Source: Spinactinospora alkalitolerans | GTDB lineage: Bacteria > Actinomycetota > Actinomycetes > Streptosporangiales > Streptosporangiaceae | DNA length: 64,000 nucleotides | Assembly (NCBI RefSeq): GCF_013408795.1 | Contig: NZ_JACCCC010000001.1 | Coordinates: forward strand, 2,728,001-2,792,000 | Direction of reading: 5' to 3' | In this document: positions 33,520 to 42,410 of the stretch, in pieces | Numbering within the stretch: position 1 is the first letter of the stretch | How the letters are laid out: each line of letters begins with the position of its first letter | Made by a program: the position numbers and the translations under genes | The notes under the pieces: model-generated | What the model was told of the DNA's origin: nothing | Database searches by the model: none | What the model saw: only the letters and a program-made list of their open reading frames with translations

Positions 33520-35091
33520 ATGACGACCGCGAGCAACCGGACCGACCGACCCCCGCGGGGCCGGCGCATCGCCCTGGGCGCGGTGACCGGCCTGCTGACC
33601 GCCGCCGCGGCCCTGGGCGCCGCCGAGCTGACCGCCGGTCTGCTCGGTTCGCCGCAGGCCAGCCCGGTGGTGGTGGTCGGTGACGCCGTGGTCGACTACA
33701 GCCCGGCTCCGCTCAAGGAGTTCGCGATCGCGGTCTTCGGGATCTACGACAAGGTCGTGCTCCTGGCCGGCATCGTCGCGGTCCTCGCGCTGTTCGCCGT
33801 GGCGATCGGGTACGCGGCGCTGCGCCGTCCGGCGGTCGGCTACGCCGGTCTCGCTGTCTTCGCCGCGGTCGGCGTCGTCGCGGCCTTCGCGCGCCGCAAC
33901 GTCGAGCCCCTGGCGGTGCTGCCGGTCCTGGTCGGAGTCCTGGTCGGCGCGGCGGCCCTGTACCTGCTGTCGGCCCGCGCGGTCCCGCTGCTGCGAACCG
34001 GCTCGCAGGCCGGGCAGGGCGGGGGCATGGAGCGGCGGCGCTTCATGCTCGCCGGGGCCGGAGTCCTGGCGCTGGCCGGAGCCTCGGGCGGCATCGGGCG
34101 GTTCCTGGTCGGCGGGTCCGCGGCGGGGGCCTCGCGCTCGGCCGTGCGGCTGCCGACCCCGGACTCCCCGCTGCCGCCCCTGCCCAAGGGCGTCGACCTC
34201 GACGTCCCGGGCCTGACCCCCTTCACCACGCCCAACCGGGAGTTCTACCGGATCGACACGGCGCTGACCGTGCCGCGCGTCTCCCCGCAGGACTGGGGCC
34301 TGCGCGTGCACGGCCTGGTGGACCGCCCGGTCGAGCTGGACTTCGAGACCCTGCTGCGCCGCTCGGTCGGCGAGTACGACATCACGATGACGTGCGTGTC
34401 CAACCAGGTCGGCGGCGAGCTCGTCGGCAACACCCGTTGGCTGGGGGTGAGCCTGGCCGAGCTGCTGCGCGAGGCCGGCGTGCAGGGCGGCGCCGACCAG
34501 ATCCTGAGCACCTCCACCGACGGCTGGACCTGCGGGACGCCCACCGATGTGGTCATGGACGGCCGCGACGCGATCCTGGCTTTCGCGATGAACGGCGAGC
34601 CGTTGCCCTTCGAGCACGGCTTCCCGGTGAGGATGGTGGTCCCGGGCCTGTACGGCTACGTCAGCGCCACCAAGTGGGTCACCGACATCAAGCTCACCCG
34701 GTTCGCCGACGAGCAGGCCTACTGGGCGCAGCGCGGCTGGGCGGTGAAGGCGCCCATCAAGACCATGTCGCGCATCGACGTGCCCGGCCCGCTGGAACGG
34801 CTTGAGCCGGGAACCATCGCGGTGGCCGGCGTCGCCTGGGCCCAGCACAGAGGGGTGGAGGCGGTCGAGGTGCGCGTCGACGAGGGGGAGTGGTCGCGGG
34901 CGGAGCTGGCCGAAGTGCCCGACATCGACACATGGCGTCAGTGGATCTGGGAGTGGGAGGCCACCGAGGGCCGACACACCCTGGAGGTCCGCGCGACCGA
35001 CGCCACCGGCTACACCCAGACTTCAGAACGTGCCGAGCCGATCCCCGACGGGGCCAGCGGCTGGCATTCGGTCCAGGTCATCGTCGAGTGA
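33520..35091 (+). CDS. Membrane-anchored sulfite-oxidase-family molybdopterin enzyme
   Basis: A 523-residue protein. An N-terminal membrane part with about four helices (residues 14-35, 60-90, 100-120, 125-155) is followed by an internal RRRFMLAGAGVLALAG at about 170, which resembles a twin-arginine signal and suggests an extracytoplasmic catalytic domain. That domain belongs to the sulfite oxidase/YedY family: the molybdenum-ligand cysteine is in YDITMTCVSNQVGGE near 290, and substrate-pocket arginine or tryptophan residues lie in NTRWLGVSLAELL. A C-terminal Mo-co dimerisation domain ends the protein. It is the first gene before fasciclin, sigK and rskA, and probably a SigK target. Confidence 0.85.
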   Translation: MTTASNRTDRPPRGRRIALGAVTGLLTAAAALGAAELTAGLLGSPQASPVVVVGDAVVDYSPAPLKEFAIAVFGIYDKVVLLAGIVAVLALFAVAIGYAALRRPAVGYAGLAVFAAVGVVAAFARRNVEPLAVLPVLVGVLVGAAALYLLSARAVPLLRTGSQAGQGGGMERRRFMLAGAGVLALAGASGGIGRFLVGGSAAGASRSAVRLPTPDSPLPPLPKGVDLDVPGLTPFTTPNREFYRIDTALTVPRVSPQDWGLRVHGLVDRPVELDFETLLRRSVGEYDITMTCVSNQVGGELVGNTRWLGVSLAELLREAGVQGGADQILSTSTDGWTCGTPTDVVMDGRDAILAFAMNGEPLPFEHGFPVRMVVPGLYGYVSATKWVTDIKLTRFADEQAYWAQRGWAVKAPIKTMSRIDVPGPLERLEPGTIAVAGVAWAQHRGVEAVEVRVDEGEWSRAELAEVPDIDTWRQWIWEWEATEGRHTLEVRATDATGYTQTSERAEPIPDGASGWHSVQVIVE

Positions 35092-35165
35092 TCTGACCAC
35101 GGGGAGCGGCCCCGTCCGGGACCGCCCACCCAAACGCAGTAACACAGAGTGAAGGAGCGAGTGCA

Positions 35166-35819
35166 ATGAGTGCGAAGCGGTTCATGGCGTTCCCCGCGGC
35201 GGCGGCCCTGGCGTTCGGCCTGGCGGCCTGCGGCGGCGGTGGCGGCGGCGCCGAAGAGGACGGCGGCGAGGACACGGGCGCCTCCCCGGAGATGACCGAG
35301 GAGTCGCCGATGGAGACCGACGGGACCGAGATGGCGATGGACCAGCCGTTCGGCCCGGCCTGCGCCGACGTGCCCACGGAGGGCGAGGGCAGCGTGGAGG
35401 GCATGGCCGACGACCCGGTGGCCACCGCAGCCTCCAACAACCCGCTGCTGTCGACGCTGGTGGACGCGGTCACCCAGGCCGATCTGGTGGACACGCTCAA
35501 CGACGCCGAGGACATCACCGTCTTCGCGCCGGCCAACGCCGCCTTCGAGGAGATCCCGGAGGAGGACCTCAACGCGCTGCTGGAGGACCAGGATCAGCTC
35601 ACCGAGGTGCTGACCTACCACGTGGTCGAGGGCCGCCACGGCCCCTCGGACCTGGAGGACGGCACCTTCACCTCGCTGCAGGGCGAGGAGGTCACGACCT
35701 CGGGCTCCGGTGAGGAGTTCACGGTCAACGACGAGGCCGCCTCGGTCGTCTGCGGTAACGTCCAGACCGCCAACGCCACGGTCTACGTCATCGACGGCGT
35801 TCTCATGCCGGGGGACTGA
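35166..35819 (+). CDS. Fasciclin-domain lipoprotein similar to MPT70/MPT83
   Basis: A 217-residue lipoprotein. The lipobox is FGLAACGGG near residue 22, followed by an acidic linker. The FAS1 domain has PFGPACADVPTEG, GMADDPVATAASNNPLLSTL, EDITVFAPANAAFEEIP and LTYHVVEG, ending NATVYVIDGVLMPG. The stretch around DPVATAASNNP and VFAPTNAAF-like motifs closely follow the mycobacterial MPT83 surface antigen, whose gene is a SigK target. It follows the molybdoenzyme by 74 bases. AAGGAG lies about ten bases before the ATG. It is probably cell-surface exposed. Confidence 0.88.
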   Translation: MSAKRFMAFPAAAALAFGLAACGGGGGGAEEDGGEDTGASPEMTEESPMETDGTEMAMDQPFGPACADVPTEGEGSVEGMADDPVATAASNNPLLSTLVDAVTQADLVDTLNDAEDITVFAPANAAFEEIPEEDLNALLEDQDQLTEVLTYHVVEGRHGPSDLEDGTFTSLQGEEVTTSGSGEEFTVNDEAASVVCGNVQTANATVYVIDGVLMPGD

Positions 35820-35830
35820 CCCCGACCCCA

Positions 35831-35869
35831 TCCCGGATGGGCTCTGCGGTGACGCGGGCCCATCCGGGA
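35831..35869 (+). terminator. Terminator after the fasciclin gene
   Basis: A perfect 12-base inverted repeat (TCCCGGATGGGC with GCCCATCCGGGA, 15-base loop) starts 11 bases after the stop codon and ends 33 bases before sigK. It probably separates the surface-protein operon from sigK-rskA. Confidence 0.65.
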
Positions 35870-35902
35870 CCCATGAGCGGTCCGCCAGGGAAAGAGTCAC
35901 GG

Positions 35903-36511
35903 ATGAACGAGGAATCCCCGCAGCGGTGGCCCGGACCAGGCCCCGCCGAAGCGGCGGTGTCAAAGGGCCCTGATCTCGCCGAACTGCTCCAGCAGGTCGC
36001 CCGCGGGGACGAGCGGGCCTTCGAGGACGTCTACGACCGGATCGCCCCGTCGGTCTACGGCCTGATCCGCCGGGTGCTGCGCGATCCGGCCCAGTCGGAG
36101 GAGGTCGCCCAGGAGGTCCTCGTGGAGGTCTGGCGCAGCGCCTGCCGCTACGACGCCGGGCGCGGCAGCGCGCTGGCCTGGATCATGACGCTGACGCACC
36201 GGCGCGCGGTGGACCGGGTCCGCTCGGAGCAGTCCGCCTCCGACCGCGCGACCAGGGTCGCGGCCGCCGAGGTCACCACGCCCTACGACGAGGTGGAGGA
36301 GGAGGTGACCGGCCGGCTGGAGCGCGAGCGCGTCCGCCGCTGCCTGGACTCGCTGACCGACATTCAGAAGCAGTCGGTCAAACTGGCTTATTACGGTGGA
36401 TACACCTACCGTGATGTCGCACGCCTGCTGTCGGTGCCGCTGGGCACCATCAAGACCCGTATGCGCGACGGTCTCATCCGGCTGCGCGACTGCCTGGGGG
36501 TGGAGTGGTGA
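35903..36511 (+). CDS. sigK: ECF sigma factor SigK
   Basis: A 202-residue ECF sigma factor with only regions 2 and 4. Region 2 contains AFEDVYDRIAPSVYGLIRRV and AQEVLVEVWRSACRYDAGRG with the -10 recognition helix WIMTLTHRRAVDRVRSEQ. Region 4 contains LAYYGGYTYRDVARLLSVPL and GTIKTRMRDGLIRLRDCL. The ATG at 35903 has AGGGAAAG eight bases upstream. The neighbours (RskA, MPT83-like lipoprotein, and the FAD/DUF1365/methyltransferase/DUF1295 set) are those of sigK in Mycobacterium tuberculosis. The gene overlaps rskA by four bases. Confidence 0.92.
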   Translation: MNEESPQRWPGPGPAEAAVSKGPDLAELLQQVARGDERAFEDVYDRIAPSVYGLIRRVLRDPAQSEEVAQEVLVEVWRSACRYDAGRGSALAWIMTLTHRRAVDRVRSEQSASDRATRVAAAEVTTPYDEVEEEVTGRLERERVRRCLDSLTDIQKQSVKLAYYGGYTYRDVARLLSVPLGTIKTRMRDGLIRLRDCLGVEW

Positions 36512-37245
36512 GTAGAGGACTCCGCCAGGACCTGCACACGCTCGCCGGAGCCTACGCTCTCAACGCCCTGCCGGCGGAGGACCTGCGCCGGTTCGAGGAG
36601 CACATGGTCCACTGCGAGGCCTGCGTCCAGGAGGTCCGCGGGCTCGCCGAGACGACGGCGCTGCTGGGGTCGGCGGCCGCGGAGGCGCCGCCCGAGGGGA
36701 TGCGCCGGCGCGTGCTCGCCGAGGTGGCCCACACCCGCCAGCTCGCCCCCGCGCCCGTTGAGATCGCGGTCCGGCGCAGCGGCTGGCGCGACAGGGCGAT
36801 GCTGCTGGGACTGGCGGCGTCGCTGCTGATCGCGCTGGTGCTGGGCGGCGTCGCGGTCAACCTCGACCGGCAGGTCGACGAGCTGCGCCGCAACGAGCAG
36901 GCGGTGGCCGAGATCCTGGCCGCGCCGGACGCCACCTACGTGTCGGGCAGCCCCGAGGAGGGCGTCTCGGCCACGGTGGTCGCCGCCGAGAGCGTGGGGG
37001 GTCTGGTGTTCACCGCCGACGGCCTGCGCCCGCTGGAGGACCGGGACTACCAGCTCTGGCTCGCCGACGCCGACGGCTCGGTGCGCTCGGGCGGCCTGGT
37101 CCGGCTCGACTCCGACGGTTCGACCGTGCCGCTGCTGGCCTCGGGCCTGGACGGGGCCGAGGGCGTGGCGGTCACCATCGAACCCGCGGGCGGATCCCCC
37201 CAGCCCACCAGCGACCCCATCATGCAGATGGAACTGGAGGGCTGA
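36508..37245 (+). CDS. rskA: Anti-sigma-K factor RskA
   Basis: A 245-residue membrane anti-sigma factor. The cytoplasmic N-terminal zinc-type anti-sigma domain has the HxxxCxxC motif in EEHMVHCEACVQEV near residue 31. One membrane helix follows at about 95-115 (AMLLGLAASLLIALVLGGV). The extracellular RskA domain contains DYQLWLADADGSV. Two adjacent GTG codons (36505, 36508) could start it. I took the second, which overlaps the sigK stop as GTGA. Release of SigK would follow regulated proteolysis, as in the mycobacterial pair. Confidence 0.9.
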   Translation: MSRGLRQDLHTLAGAYALNALPAEDLRRFEEHMVHCEACVQEVRGLAETTALLGSAAAEAPPEGMRRRVLAEVAHTRQLAPAPVEIAVRRSGWRDRAMLLGLAASLLIALVLGGVAVNLDRQVDELRRNEQAVAEILAAPDATYVSGSPEEGVSATVVAAESVGGLVFTADGLRPLEDRDYQLWLADADGSVRSGGLVRLDSDGSTVPLLASGLDGAEGVAVTIEPAGGSPQPTSDPIMQMELEG

Positions 37246-37285
37246 GGACCGGTCGTCCGCCACCGACGGCCGACAACCGTTTTAA

Positions 37286-37424
37286 CGTGAGTTTTGACCT
37301 CAGCTTCAGGACGGAGCAGGCGTGCGGGTGGGCGATTTCCGTCCACGGGCCTGACGGCCACGCGAGAGAATCGCCCACCCGCACGCGAAGCGGACCCGCC
37401 ACCTTTGACACACCGACACCGCGG
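37286..37424 (-). repeat. Structured extragenic repeat, family 1, copy 3 (reverse)
   Basis: About 140 bases that align, in reverse, with 10885-11013. It contains a perfect 16-base inverted repeat (GTGCGGGTGGGCGATT at 37322-37337 with its complement at 37369-37384) around a 31-base loop holding GGCCTGACGGCC. A strong cruciform or RNA hairpin could form. It lies in the 525-base gap between rskA and the FAD oxidoreductase gene. Confidence 0.65.
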
Positions 37425-37543
37425 TCCGGTGCCCAGGGTGGCGGCGTGAGCGGCGCGGCGCCGGGGCGATCCCTGCGGGGCCTTCGGCCGCGCGAGAGGA
37501 CCGCCCGGTCACCGTGGATCCCTCCTCCGGTCGGGCTCAAAGA
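37419..37543 (+). repeat. Structured extragenic repeat, family 1, copy 4 (forward)
   Basis: A weaker forward copy head to head with copy 3. The core GGGGCCTTCGGCCGCGCGAG matches ACGGGCCTTCGGCCACGCGAG at 10959. The divergent pair repeats the arrangement seen at 10.8 kb. The remaining bases up to 37700 have no assignable feature. Confidence 0.5.
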
Positions 37544-37707
37544 CCCGCGGTGGTCAAGGTCGCAGCTCAAAGTCAGGACCAGCGGGGAGACAGCGCGTCC
37601 GAGTCGCCCCATGCGGGCCCGAAGCCGCGGCCCCGCCAGACCGTCGGCCCCACCGTGCGGCTCCTTCCGGTGGGGCCGACGCCCGTCCGGATCCTTCAAA
37701 AATGAAC

Positions 37708-37734
37708 CAATCCGTCCCGGTCGCCGCCTCGAAT
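37708..37734 (+). promoter_or_regulatory. Predicted SigK-type promoter, FAD oxidoreductase operon
   Basis: CAATCC (37708-37713), a 15-base spacer and TCGAAT (37729-37734), 36 bases before the start of the five-gene operon. It shares ACCAATCC, CCCGGT and TCGAAT with the promoter at 33482. Confidence 0.6.
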
Positions 37735-37770
37735 CACGGGTGACACATCCGCGACTTCTCGAGGGATTCG

Positions 37771-39063
37771 ATGACGCAGTCGGAAGAACCGGCCGGGCGG
37801 CGCCGCATCGCCGTCGTCGGTGCCGGGGTCGCCGGGCTCACCGCGGCCTATGTCCTGCAACGGGGAGGCGCCGAGGTCACCCTGTTCGAGGCCGAGGAGC
37901 GCCTCGGCGGGCACGCCCACACCCACGACGTGCCCGACGGCGACGGCCCGCCCCTGGCGGTCGACAGCGGCTTCATCGTGCACAACCGCAGGACCTACCC
38001 CCTGCTCACCCGGCTCTTCGACGAGTTGGGCGTGCGGACCCGCCCGTGCGAGATGAGCATGGCGGTCACCTGCGAGGGCTGCGGCCTGGAATACGCAGGG
38101 GCCCGCGGCCTGCGTGGCCTGTTCCCCACAGCGGGCAACCTGGCCCGGCCGCGCTACCTGCGCATGCTCGGCGAGATCCCGCGGTTCCACCGCGCGGCCC
38201 GCCGGCTGCTGCGGACCCCCGGAACCGGCGCGGCCGAGCCGACGCTGGGCGAGTTCGCCCGCCGGTGCGGTCACTCCGGCTACTTCACGTCGCACTTCCT
38301 GCTGCCGCTGGTCTCGGCGGTGTGGTCGTGCCCGCCCGGCACGGCGCTGGACTACCCCGCGCGCTACCTGTTCGCCTTCCTGGCCAACCACGGCATGCTC
38401 TCGGTCTTCGGCTCACCCCGCTGGCGCACCGTCGTCGGGGGATCGCGCGGCTACGTCGAGCGCGCGGCCAAGGAGCTCACCTCGGTGCGCACCGCCACCC
38501 CGGTCCACTCGGTGCGGCGCACAGCGGAGGGGCTGGGCGTGCGCACCGAGGACGGCGCGCAGGAGCACTTCGACGCCGGCGTCATCGCCACCCACGCCGA
38601 CCAGGCGCTGCGCCTGCTGGAGCGGCCCAGCGACGCCCAGCGCCGGGTGCTGGGCGCCTTCGGCTACTCGCGCAACCCCACGCTGCTGCACACCGACCCC
38701 TCCCTGCTCCCGCGCGCCGCGGCCGCCCGGGCCTCGTGGAACCACCGGCTGCAGTCGTGCTCGGCCTCGGCCGAGACGGTGCGGGTCAGCTACCACATGA
38801 ACCGGCTGCAGGGGCTCGACGCCCGCAGCGACTACGTGGTCAGCCTCAACTCCGCCGACGCGGTGCCCGAGGACCGGGTGCTGGCCGCCATGGTCTACCA
38901 CCACCCCGTCTACACCCCGGAGTCCCTGGCCGCGCAGCGGCTGCTGCCCGACCTCAACGACTCCGTGCTGGCCTTCGCCGGCGCCCACCACGGCTGGGGG
39001 TTCCACGAGGACGGCTGCCGCTCGGGCGTCGCGGCCGCCGAGGCGCTGGGGACGCGGTGGTGA
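37771..39063 (+). CDS. FAD-dependent amine-oxidase-like protein of the SigK cluster
   Basis: A 430-residue flavoprotein similar in context and pattern to Rv0449c. The FAD-binding motif is RRRIAVVGAGVAGLTAAYVL, with FEAEERLGGHAHTH after it. The segments DSGFIVHNRRTYPLLTRLF and SYHMNRLQG are typical, and the C-terminal FAD contact is FAGAHHGWGFHEDG. Such proteins resemble desaturase/amine-oxidase enzymes acting on lipids; together with a cyclopropane synthase family enzyme, a role in unusual fatty-acid modification is likely. It heads a five-gene operon with stop/start overlaps, and the next gene overlaps by GTGA. Confidence 0.85.
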   Translation: MTQSEEPAGRRRIAVVGAGVAGLTAAYVLQRGGAEVTLFEAEERLGGHAHTHDVPDGDGPPLAVDSGFIVHNRRTYPLLTRLFDELGVRTRPCEMSMAVTCEGCGLEYAGARGLRGLFPTAGNLARPRYLRMLGEIPRFHRAARRLLRTPGTGAAEPTLGEFARRCGHSGYFTSHFLLPLVSAVWSCPPGTALDYPARYLFAFLANHGMLSVFGSPRWRTVVGGSRGYVERAAKELTSVRTATPVHSVRRTAEGLGVRTEDGAQEHFDAGVIATHADQALRLLERPSDAQRRVLGAFGYSRNPTLLHTDPSLLPRAAAARASWNHRLQSCSASAETVRVSYHMNRLQGLDARSDYVVSLNSADAVPEDRVLAAMVYHHPVYTPESLAAQRLLPDLNDSVLAFAGAHHGWGFHEDGCRSGVAAAEALGTRW

Positions 39064-39845
39064 GACCGCGGCGCACCTCCTGGCCCTCGGCCGCGTTGTA
39101 CGAGGCGCGAATCCGGCACGTGCGCTCCACGCCGATCCGCAACGCCTTCGACTACGGCGGCTACTACTGGCTGATCGACGTCGACGACCCGCCCCGCCTG
39201 CCGCGGCCGCTGCGCTGGCTGGCCGGGTTCGACGCCGCCGACCACCGCGGCGATCCTGCGCGCGGCCTGCGCGGCCAGGTCGAGGACCATCTGCGCGCCC
39301 ACGGCGTCGATCCGGTCGGCGGGCGGGTGCTGATGCTGGCGCACGCCCGCGTGCTCGGCCACGTCTTCAACCCGCTGACCGTCTACTGGTGCCACGCCGC
39401 CGACGGCTCACTGGCCTGCGTGATCGCCGAGGTCCACAACACCTACGGCGAGCGCCACCGCTACCTGCTGCGCACCGACGCGCGCGGCCGGGCCGATACG
39501 GCCAAGGAGTTCTACGTCTCGCCGTTCCACCCGGTCGACGGCCACTACCGGCTCAGCCTGCCCGAGCCCGGCGCCGACCTCGCGCTGACCATCACGCTGC
39601 ACCGCCCCGGCGCGGCCCCCTTCGTGGCCTCGGTGCGGGGCCGGCGGCGCCCCGCCCGGCTGGGCCCCCTGCTGCGGCTGGCGCTGCGCTACCCGATGAC
39701 GCCCCTGGTGGGCGCCGCGCGCATCCGGATCCAGGGCATCAGGCTCTTCCTGCGCGGCCTGCCCGTCGTGCCCAGGCCCCCCTCGGCCGACGGCCGGCAG
39801 GGCAAGGACACACCATCAGTTCAGCAAGCGAGGAACCCGGCATGA
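39060..39845 (+). CDS. DUF1365 protein (Rv0448c-like)
   Basis: A 261-residue DUF1365 protein. Recognisable parts are ALYEARIRHVRSTPIRNAF near the start, VLMLAHARVLGHVFNPLTVY near residue 100, CHAADGSLACVIAEVHNTYG and KEFYVSPFHPVDGHYR. Members occur almost always between an FAD oxidoreductase and a cyclopropane-fatty-acid synthase homologue, as here. The biochemical role is unknown. The GTG start overlaps the upstream stop, and the C-terminal tail PSADGRQGKDT is poorly conserved in character. Confidence 0.88.
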   Translation: MRPRRTSWPSAALYEARIRHVRSTPIRNAFDYGGYYWLIDVDDPPRLPRPLRWLAGFDAADHRGDPARGLRGQVEDHLRAHGVDPVGGRVLMLAHARVLGHVFNPLTVYWCHAADGSLACVIAEVHNTYGERHRYLLRTDARGRADTAKEFYVSPFHPVDGHYRLSLPEPGADLALTITLHRPGAAPFVASVRGRRRPARLGPLLRLALRYPMTPLVGAARIRIQGIRLFLRGLPVVPRPPSADGRQGKDTPSVQQARNPA

Positions 39846-41101
39846 CGACATCGACCCCCCTCCCGCCGTGCGCCGACGGAGTCGACGCCCGGCGCTGGCC
39901 CGACGTGGCCCGCGTGCCACGCAGCACGCTGCGCGCCCCCATCGCCCGGGCCCTGGCCCTGCAGGCCTTCGCGCGGCTGCCGATCAGGGTCGGCACGCCT
40001 GACGGCGGACTCCCGACCGCGGGCGGCCCCGATGCGCCGCTGATGGAGCTGCACCGCCCCGACCACTTCTTCCGCAGGCTGGGCCGCGACGGCCTGATCG
40101 GCTTCGGCGAGTCGCACATGGCCGGCGACTGGTCGGCGCCCGACCTGCCCGCGCTGCTCACCGCGTTCGCCGACGGCTACGGCGCACTCGTCCCGCGCCC
40201 GCTGCAGTCGCTGCGCGCGGTCGCGCTGCCCACCCAGCCCCGCGCCGACCGCGGCACCCGCGCCGGGGCGCGCCGCAACATCCACCGCCACTACGACCTG
40301 TCCAACGAGCTGTTCGCGCTCTTCCTGGACGAGACGATGACCTACTCCTGCGCGCTCTTCGACGCCGCGGACCCGGCCGGCGCGGACGGGCTGGCGGCGG
40401 CCCAGCGCCGCAAGATCGACCGGCTGCTCGACCTGACCGGGGTCGGCGAGGGCACCGAACTGCTGGAGATCGGCACCGGCTGGGGCGAGCTGGCCGTGCG
40501 CGCGGCGCGCCGCGGCGCCAGGGTGGTGTCGGTGACGCTCTCGGCGCAGCAGCGCGACCTGGCCGCCGCCCGCGTCGCCGAGGCCGGGGTCGCCGACCGC
40601 GTTCAGGTCCGGCTCAGCGACTACCGCGAGGTGCGCGGCCGCTTCGACGCGGTGGTCAGCGTGGAGATGATCGAGGCGGTGGGGGAGCGGTACTGGCCGG
40701 TCTACTTCACCGCGCTGGACCGCCTGGTCCGGCCGGGCGGACGCGTGGGGCTGCAGGCCATCACGATGGAGCACGAGCTGATGCGCGCCTCCCGCTCCGG
40801 CTACACCTGGATCCACAAGTACGTCTTCCCCGGCGGGCTGATCCCCTCGGTGCGGGCGATCGAGGAGCAGGTGGACATGCGCACCGCGATGCGCCTGGTC
40901 GACCGGTACGCCTTCGGCCCCGACTACGCCGAGACCCTGCGGCTGTGGCGGGAGGCCTTCGCCGCCGCCGAGGCCGAGGTCGCGGCCCTGGGCTTCGACT
41001 CCGTCTTCCGGCGGATGTGGAACTTCTACCTCGCCTACTCCGAAGCCGGATTCCGCTCCGGCATGCTCGACGTCGAACAACTGATCCTGGAGCGTGCGTA
41101 G
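39842..41101 (+). CDS. Cyclopropane-fatty-acid synthase-family methyltransferase (UfaA1-like)
   Basis: A 419-residue SAM-dependent methyltransferase of the CFA/mycolic-acid type. The substrate-binding N-terminus has HRHYDLSNELFALFLDETMT and YSCALFD near residue 150. The SAM site is LLEIGTGWGELAVRAARRG near 205. QAITMEHELMRASRSGYTWI and HKYVFPGGLIPSV are the family's catalytic loop. It should methylate or cyclopropanate unsaturated acyl chains, and corresponds to Rv0447c (ufaA1) by position. The ATG overlaps the DUF1365 stop (ATGA). Confidence 0.88.
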   Translation: MTTSTPLPPCADGVDARRWPDVARVPRSTLRAPIARALALQAFARLPIRVGTPDGGLPTAGGPDAPLMELHRPDHFFRRLGRDGLIGFGESHMAGDWSAPDLPALLTAFADGYGALVPRPLQSLRAVALPTQPRADRGTRAGARRNIHRHYDLSNELFALFLDETMTYSCALFDAADPAGADGLAAAQRRKIDRLLDLTGVGEGTELLEIGTGWGELAVRAARRGARVVSVTLSAQQRDLAAARVAEAGVADRVQVRLSDYREVRGRFDAVVSVEMIEAVGERYWPVYFTALDRLVRPGGRVGLQAITMEHELMRASRSGYTWIHKYVFPGGLIPSVRAIEEQVDMRTAMRLVDRYAFGPDYAETLRLWREAFAAAEAEVAALGFDSVFRRMWNFYLAYSEAGFRSGMLDVEQLILERA

Positions 41102-41105
41102 CCCC

Positions 41106-42410
41106 ATGACCCCGACCCCGACGACCCCGGCGCGCCCGCGCGGCGCCGCCCACTTCATCGCCCCCCTGGCCGAGCGGTTCTTCAACGGCGTCCTGCCGGT
41201 GCGGCTGCGGGCCTGGGACGGCAGCCAGGTCGGCCCCGAGGACGCGCCCGTGGTGGTGCTGCGCGACCGCGACGCGCTGCGCCGGATCCTGGCGCGGCCC
41301 GGTGAACTGGGGCCGGCCCGCGCCTATGTGAGCGGGGACCTCGACGTCGAGGGCGACCTCGCCGACGGGTTCCGCAGGGTGTGGGCGAGCGTCCGGGAGC
41401 ACGGCACCTCGCTGCCGGGCCCGGCCGACTGGGCGCGCGCGGCCCGCCTGGCGCTGAGCCTGGGCCTGCCCGGCGTGCCGCCGCCCCCGCCGCAGGCCGA
41501 GGCGCGGCTGCGCGGCGGGGTCAACACCCCCGGCCGCGACGCCGAGGCCGTCGCCCACCACTACGACCTGTCCAACGACCTCTACGGGCTCTTCCTCGAC
41601 CCGCTGATGGCCTACTCCTGCGGGTACTGGACCAGCGACGATCCCGACTACGGCCTGGCCGACGCCCAGGTCGACAAGCTCGACCTCGTCTGCCGCAAGC
41701 TGGGCCTGGCCGAGGGCGACCGCCTCCTCGACGTCGGCTGCGGGTGGGGGGCGCTCACCCTGCACGCCGCCCGCAGCCACGGCGCCCGGGTCACCGCGGT
41801 CACGCTGTCGAGCCGGCAGCGGGAGTACGTGCGCGCCCGGGTCGCCGAGCAGGGGTTGGCGGACCGCGTCCAGGTCCGGCTCAGCGACTACCGCGACATC
41901 GACGAGGAGCCCTTCGACGCGATCGCGGCGGTGGAGATGGGCGAGCACGTCGGCCGGCGCAACTATCCGGCCTTCGCCGCCCGGCTGCACGCGCTGCTGC
42001 GCCCTCGGGGCCGGCTGCTGGTGCAGCAGATGTCGCGGCGCGGCGCCCATCCCGGGGGCGGGCCGTTCATCGAGACCTACATCGCCCCCGACATGCACAT
42101 GCGCCCCCTCGGCGAAACCGTCGCCCTGCTGGAGGACGCCGGCCTGGAGGTGCGCGACGTGCACGCGATGCGCGAGCACTACGTGCGCACGGTCGAGGCC
42201 TGGTACGCCGAGTTCGAGCGCCGCTTCGACGAGGTGGTGGCGCTGGTGGGCGAGGAGACGGCGCGGGTGTGGCGGCTCTACCTGGTCGGCGGCGCGCTGG
42301 CCTTCGAGGAGCGGCGCATGGGCGTGGACCAGGTTCTGGCCGTGCGGCCCACCCCTGACGGGCGCAGCGGCATGCCCGCCACCCGAGCCGACCTCGACAC
42401 CGCGCGGTGA
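41106..42410 (+). CDS. Second cyclopropane-fatty-acid synthase-family methyltransferase
   Basis: A 434-residue paralogue of the preceding enzyme with a longer N-terminal region containing DLDVEGDLADGFRRVWAS. The core has AHHYDLSNDLYGLFLDPLMA, YSCGYWTSDDPDYGL, SAM site LLDVGCGWGALTLHAARSHG and a different catalytic loop (QQMSRRGAHPGGGPFIETYI). The C-terminus has AWYAEFERRFDEVVALVG. The mycobacterial cluster has one such gene here, so this is an expansion. The start is ATG 41106 or GTG 41094; neither has ideal spacing to GGAG. Confidence 0.87.
   Translation: MTPTPTTPARPRGAAHFIAPLAERFFNGVLPVRLRAWDGSQVGPEDAPVVVLRDRDALRRILARPGELGPARAYVSGDLDVEGDLADGFRRVWASVREHGTSLPGPADWARAARLALSLGLPGVPPPPPQAEARLRGGVNTPGRDAEAVAHHYDLSNDLYGLFLDPLMAYSCGYWTSDDPDYGLADAQVDKLDLVCRKLGLAEGDRLLDVGCGWGALTLHAARSHGARVTAVTLSSRQREYVRARVAEQGLADRVQVRLSDYRDIDEEPFDAIAAVEMGEHVGRRNYPAFAARLHALLRPRGRLLVQQMSRRGAHPGGGPFIETYIAPDMHMRPLGETVALLEDAGLEVRDVHAMREHYVRTVEAWYAEFERRFDEVVALVGEETARVWRLYLVGGALAFEERRMGVDQVLAVRPTPDGRSGMPATRADLDTAR

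Noticed and set aside
31753-34977. Minus-strand open frame of 1074 codons
   Set aside because: It lies opposite the membrane protein and molybdoenzyme genes, whose translations are clear family members. Its translation is Gln/Arg/Gly/His-rich with no domain, typical of antisense frames in high-GC DNA.
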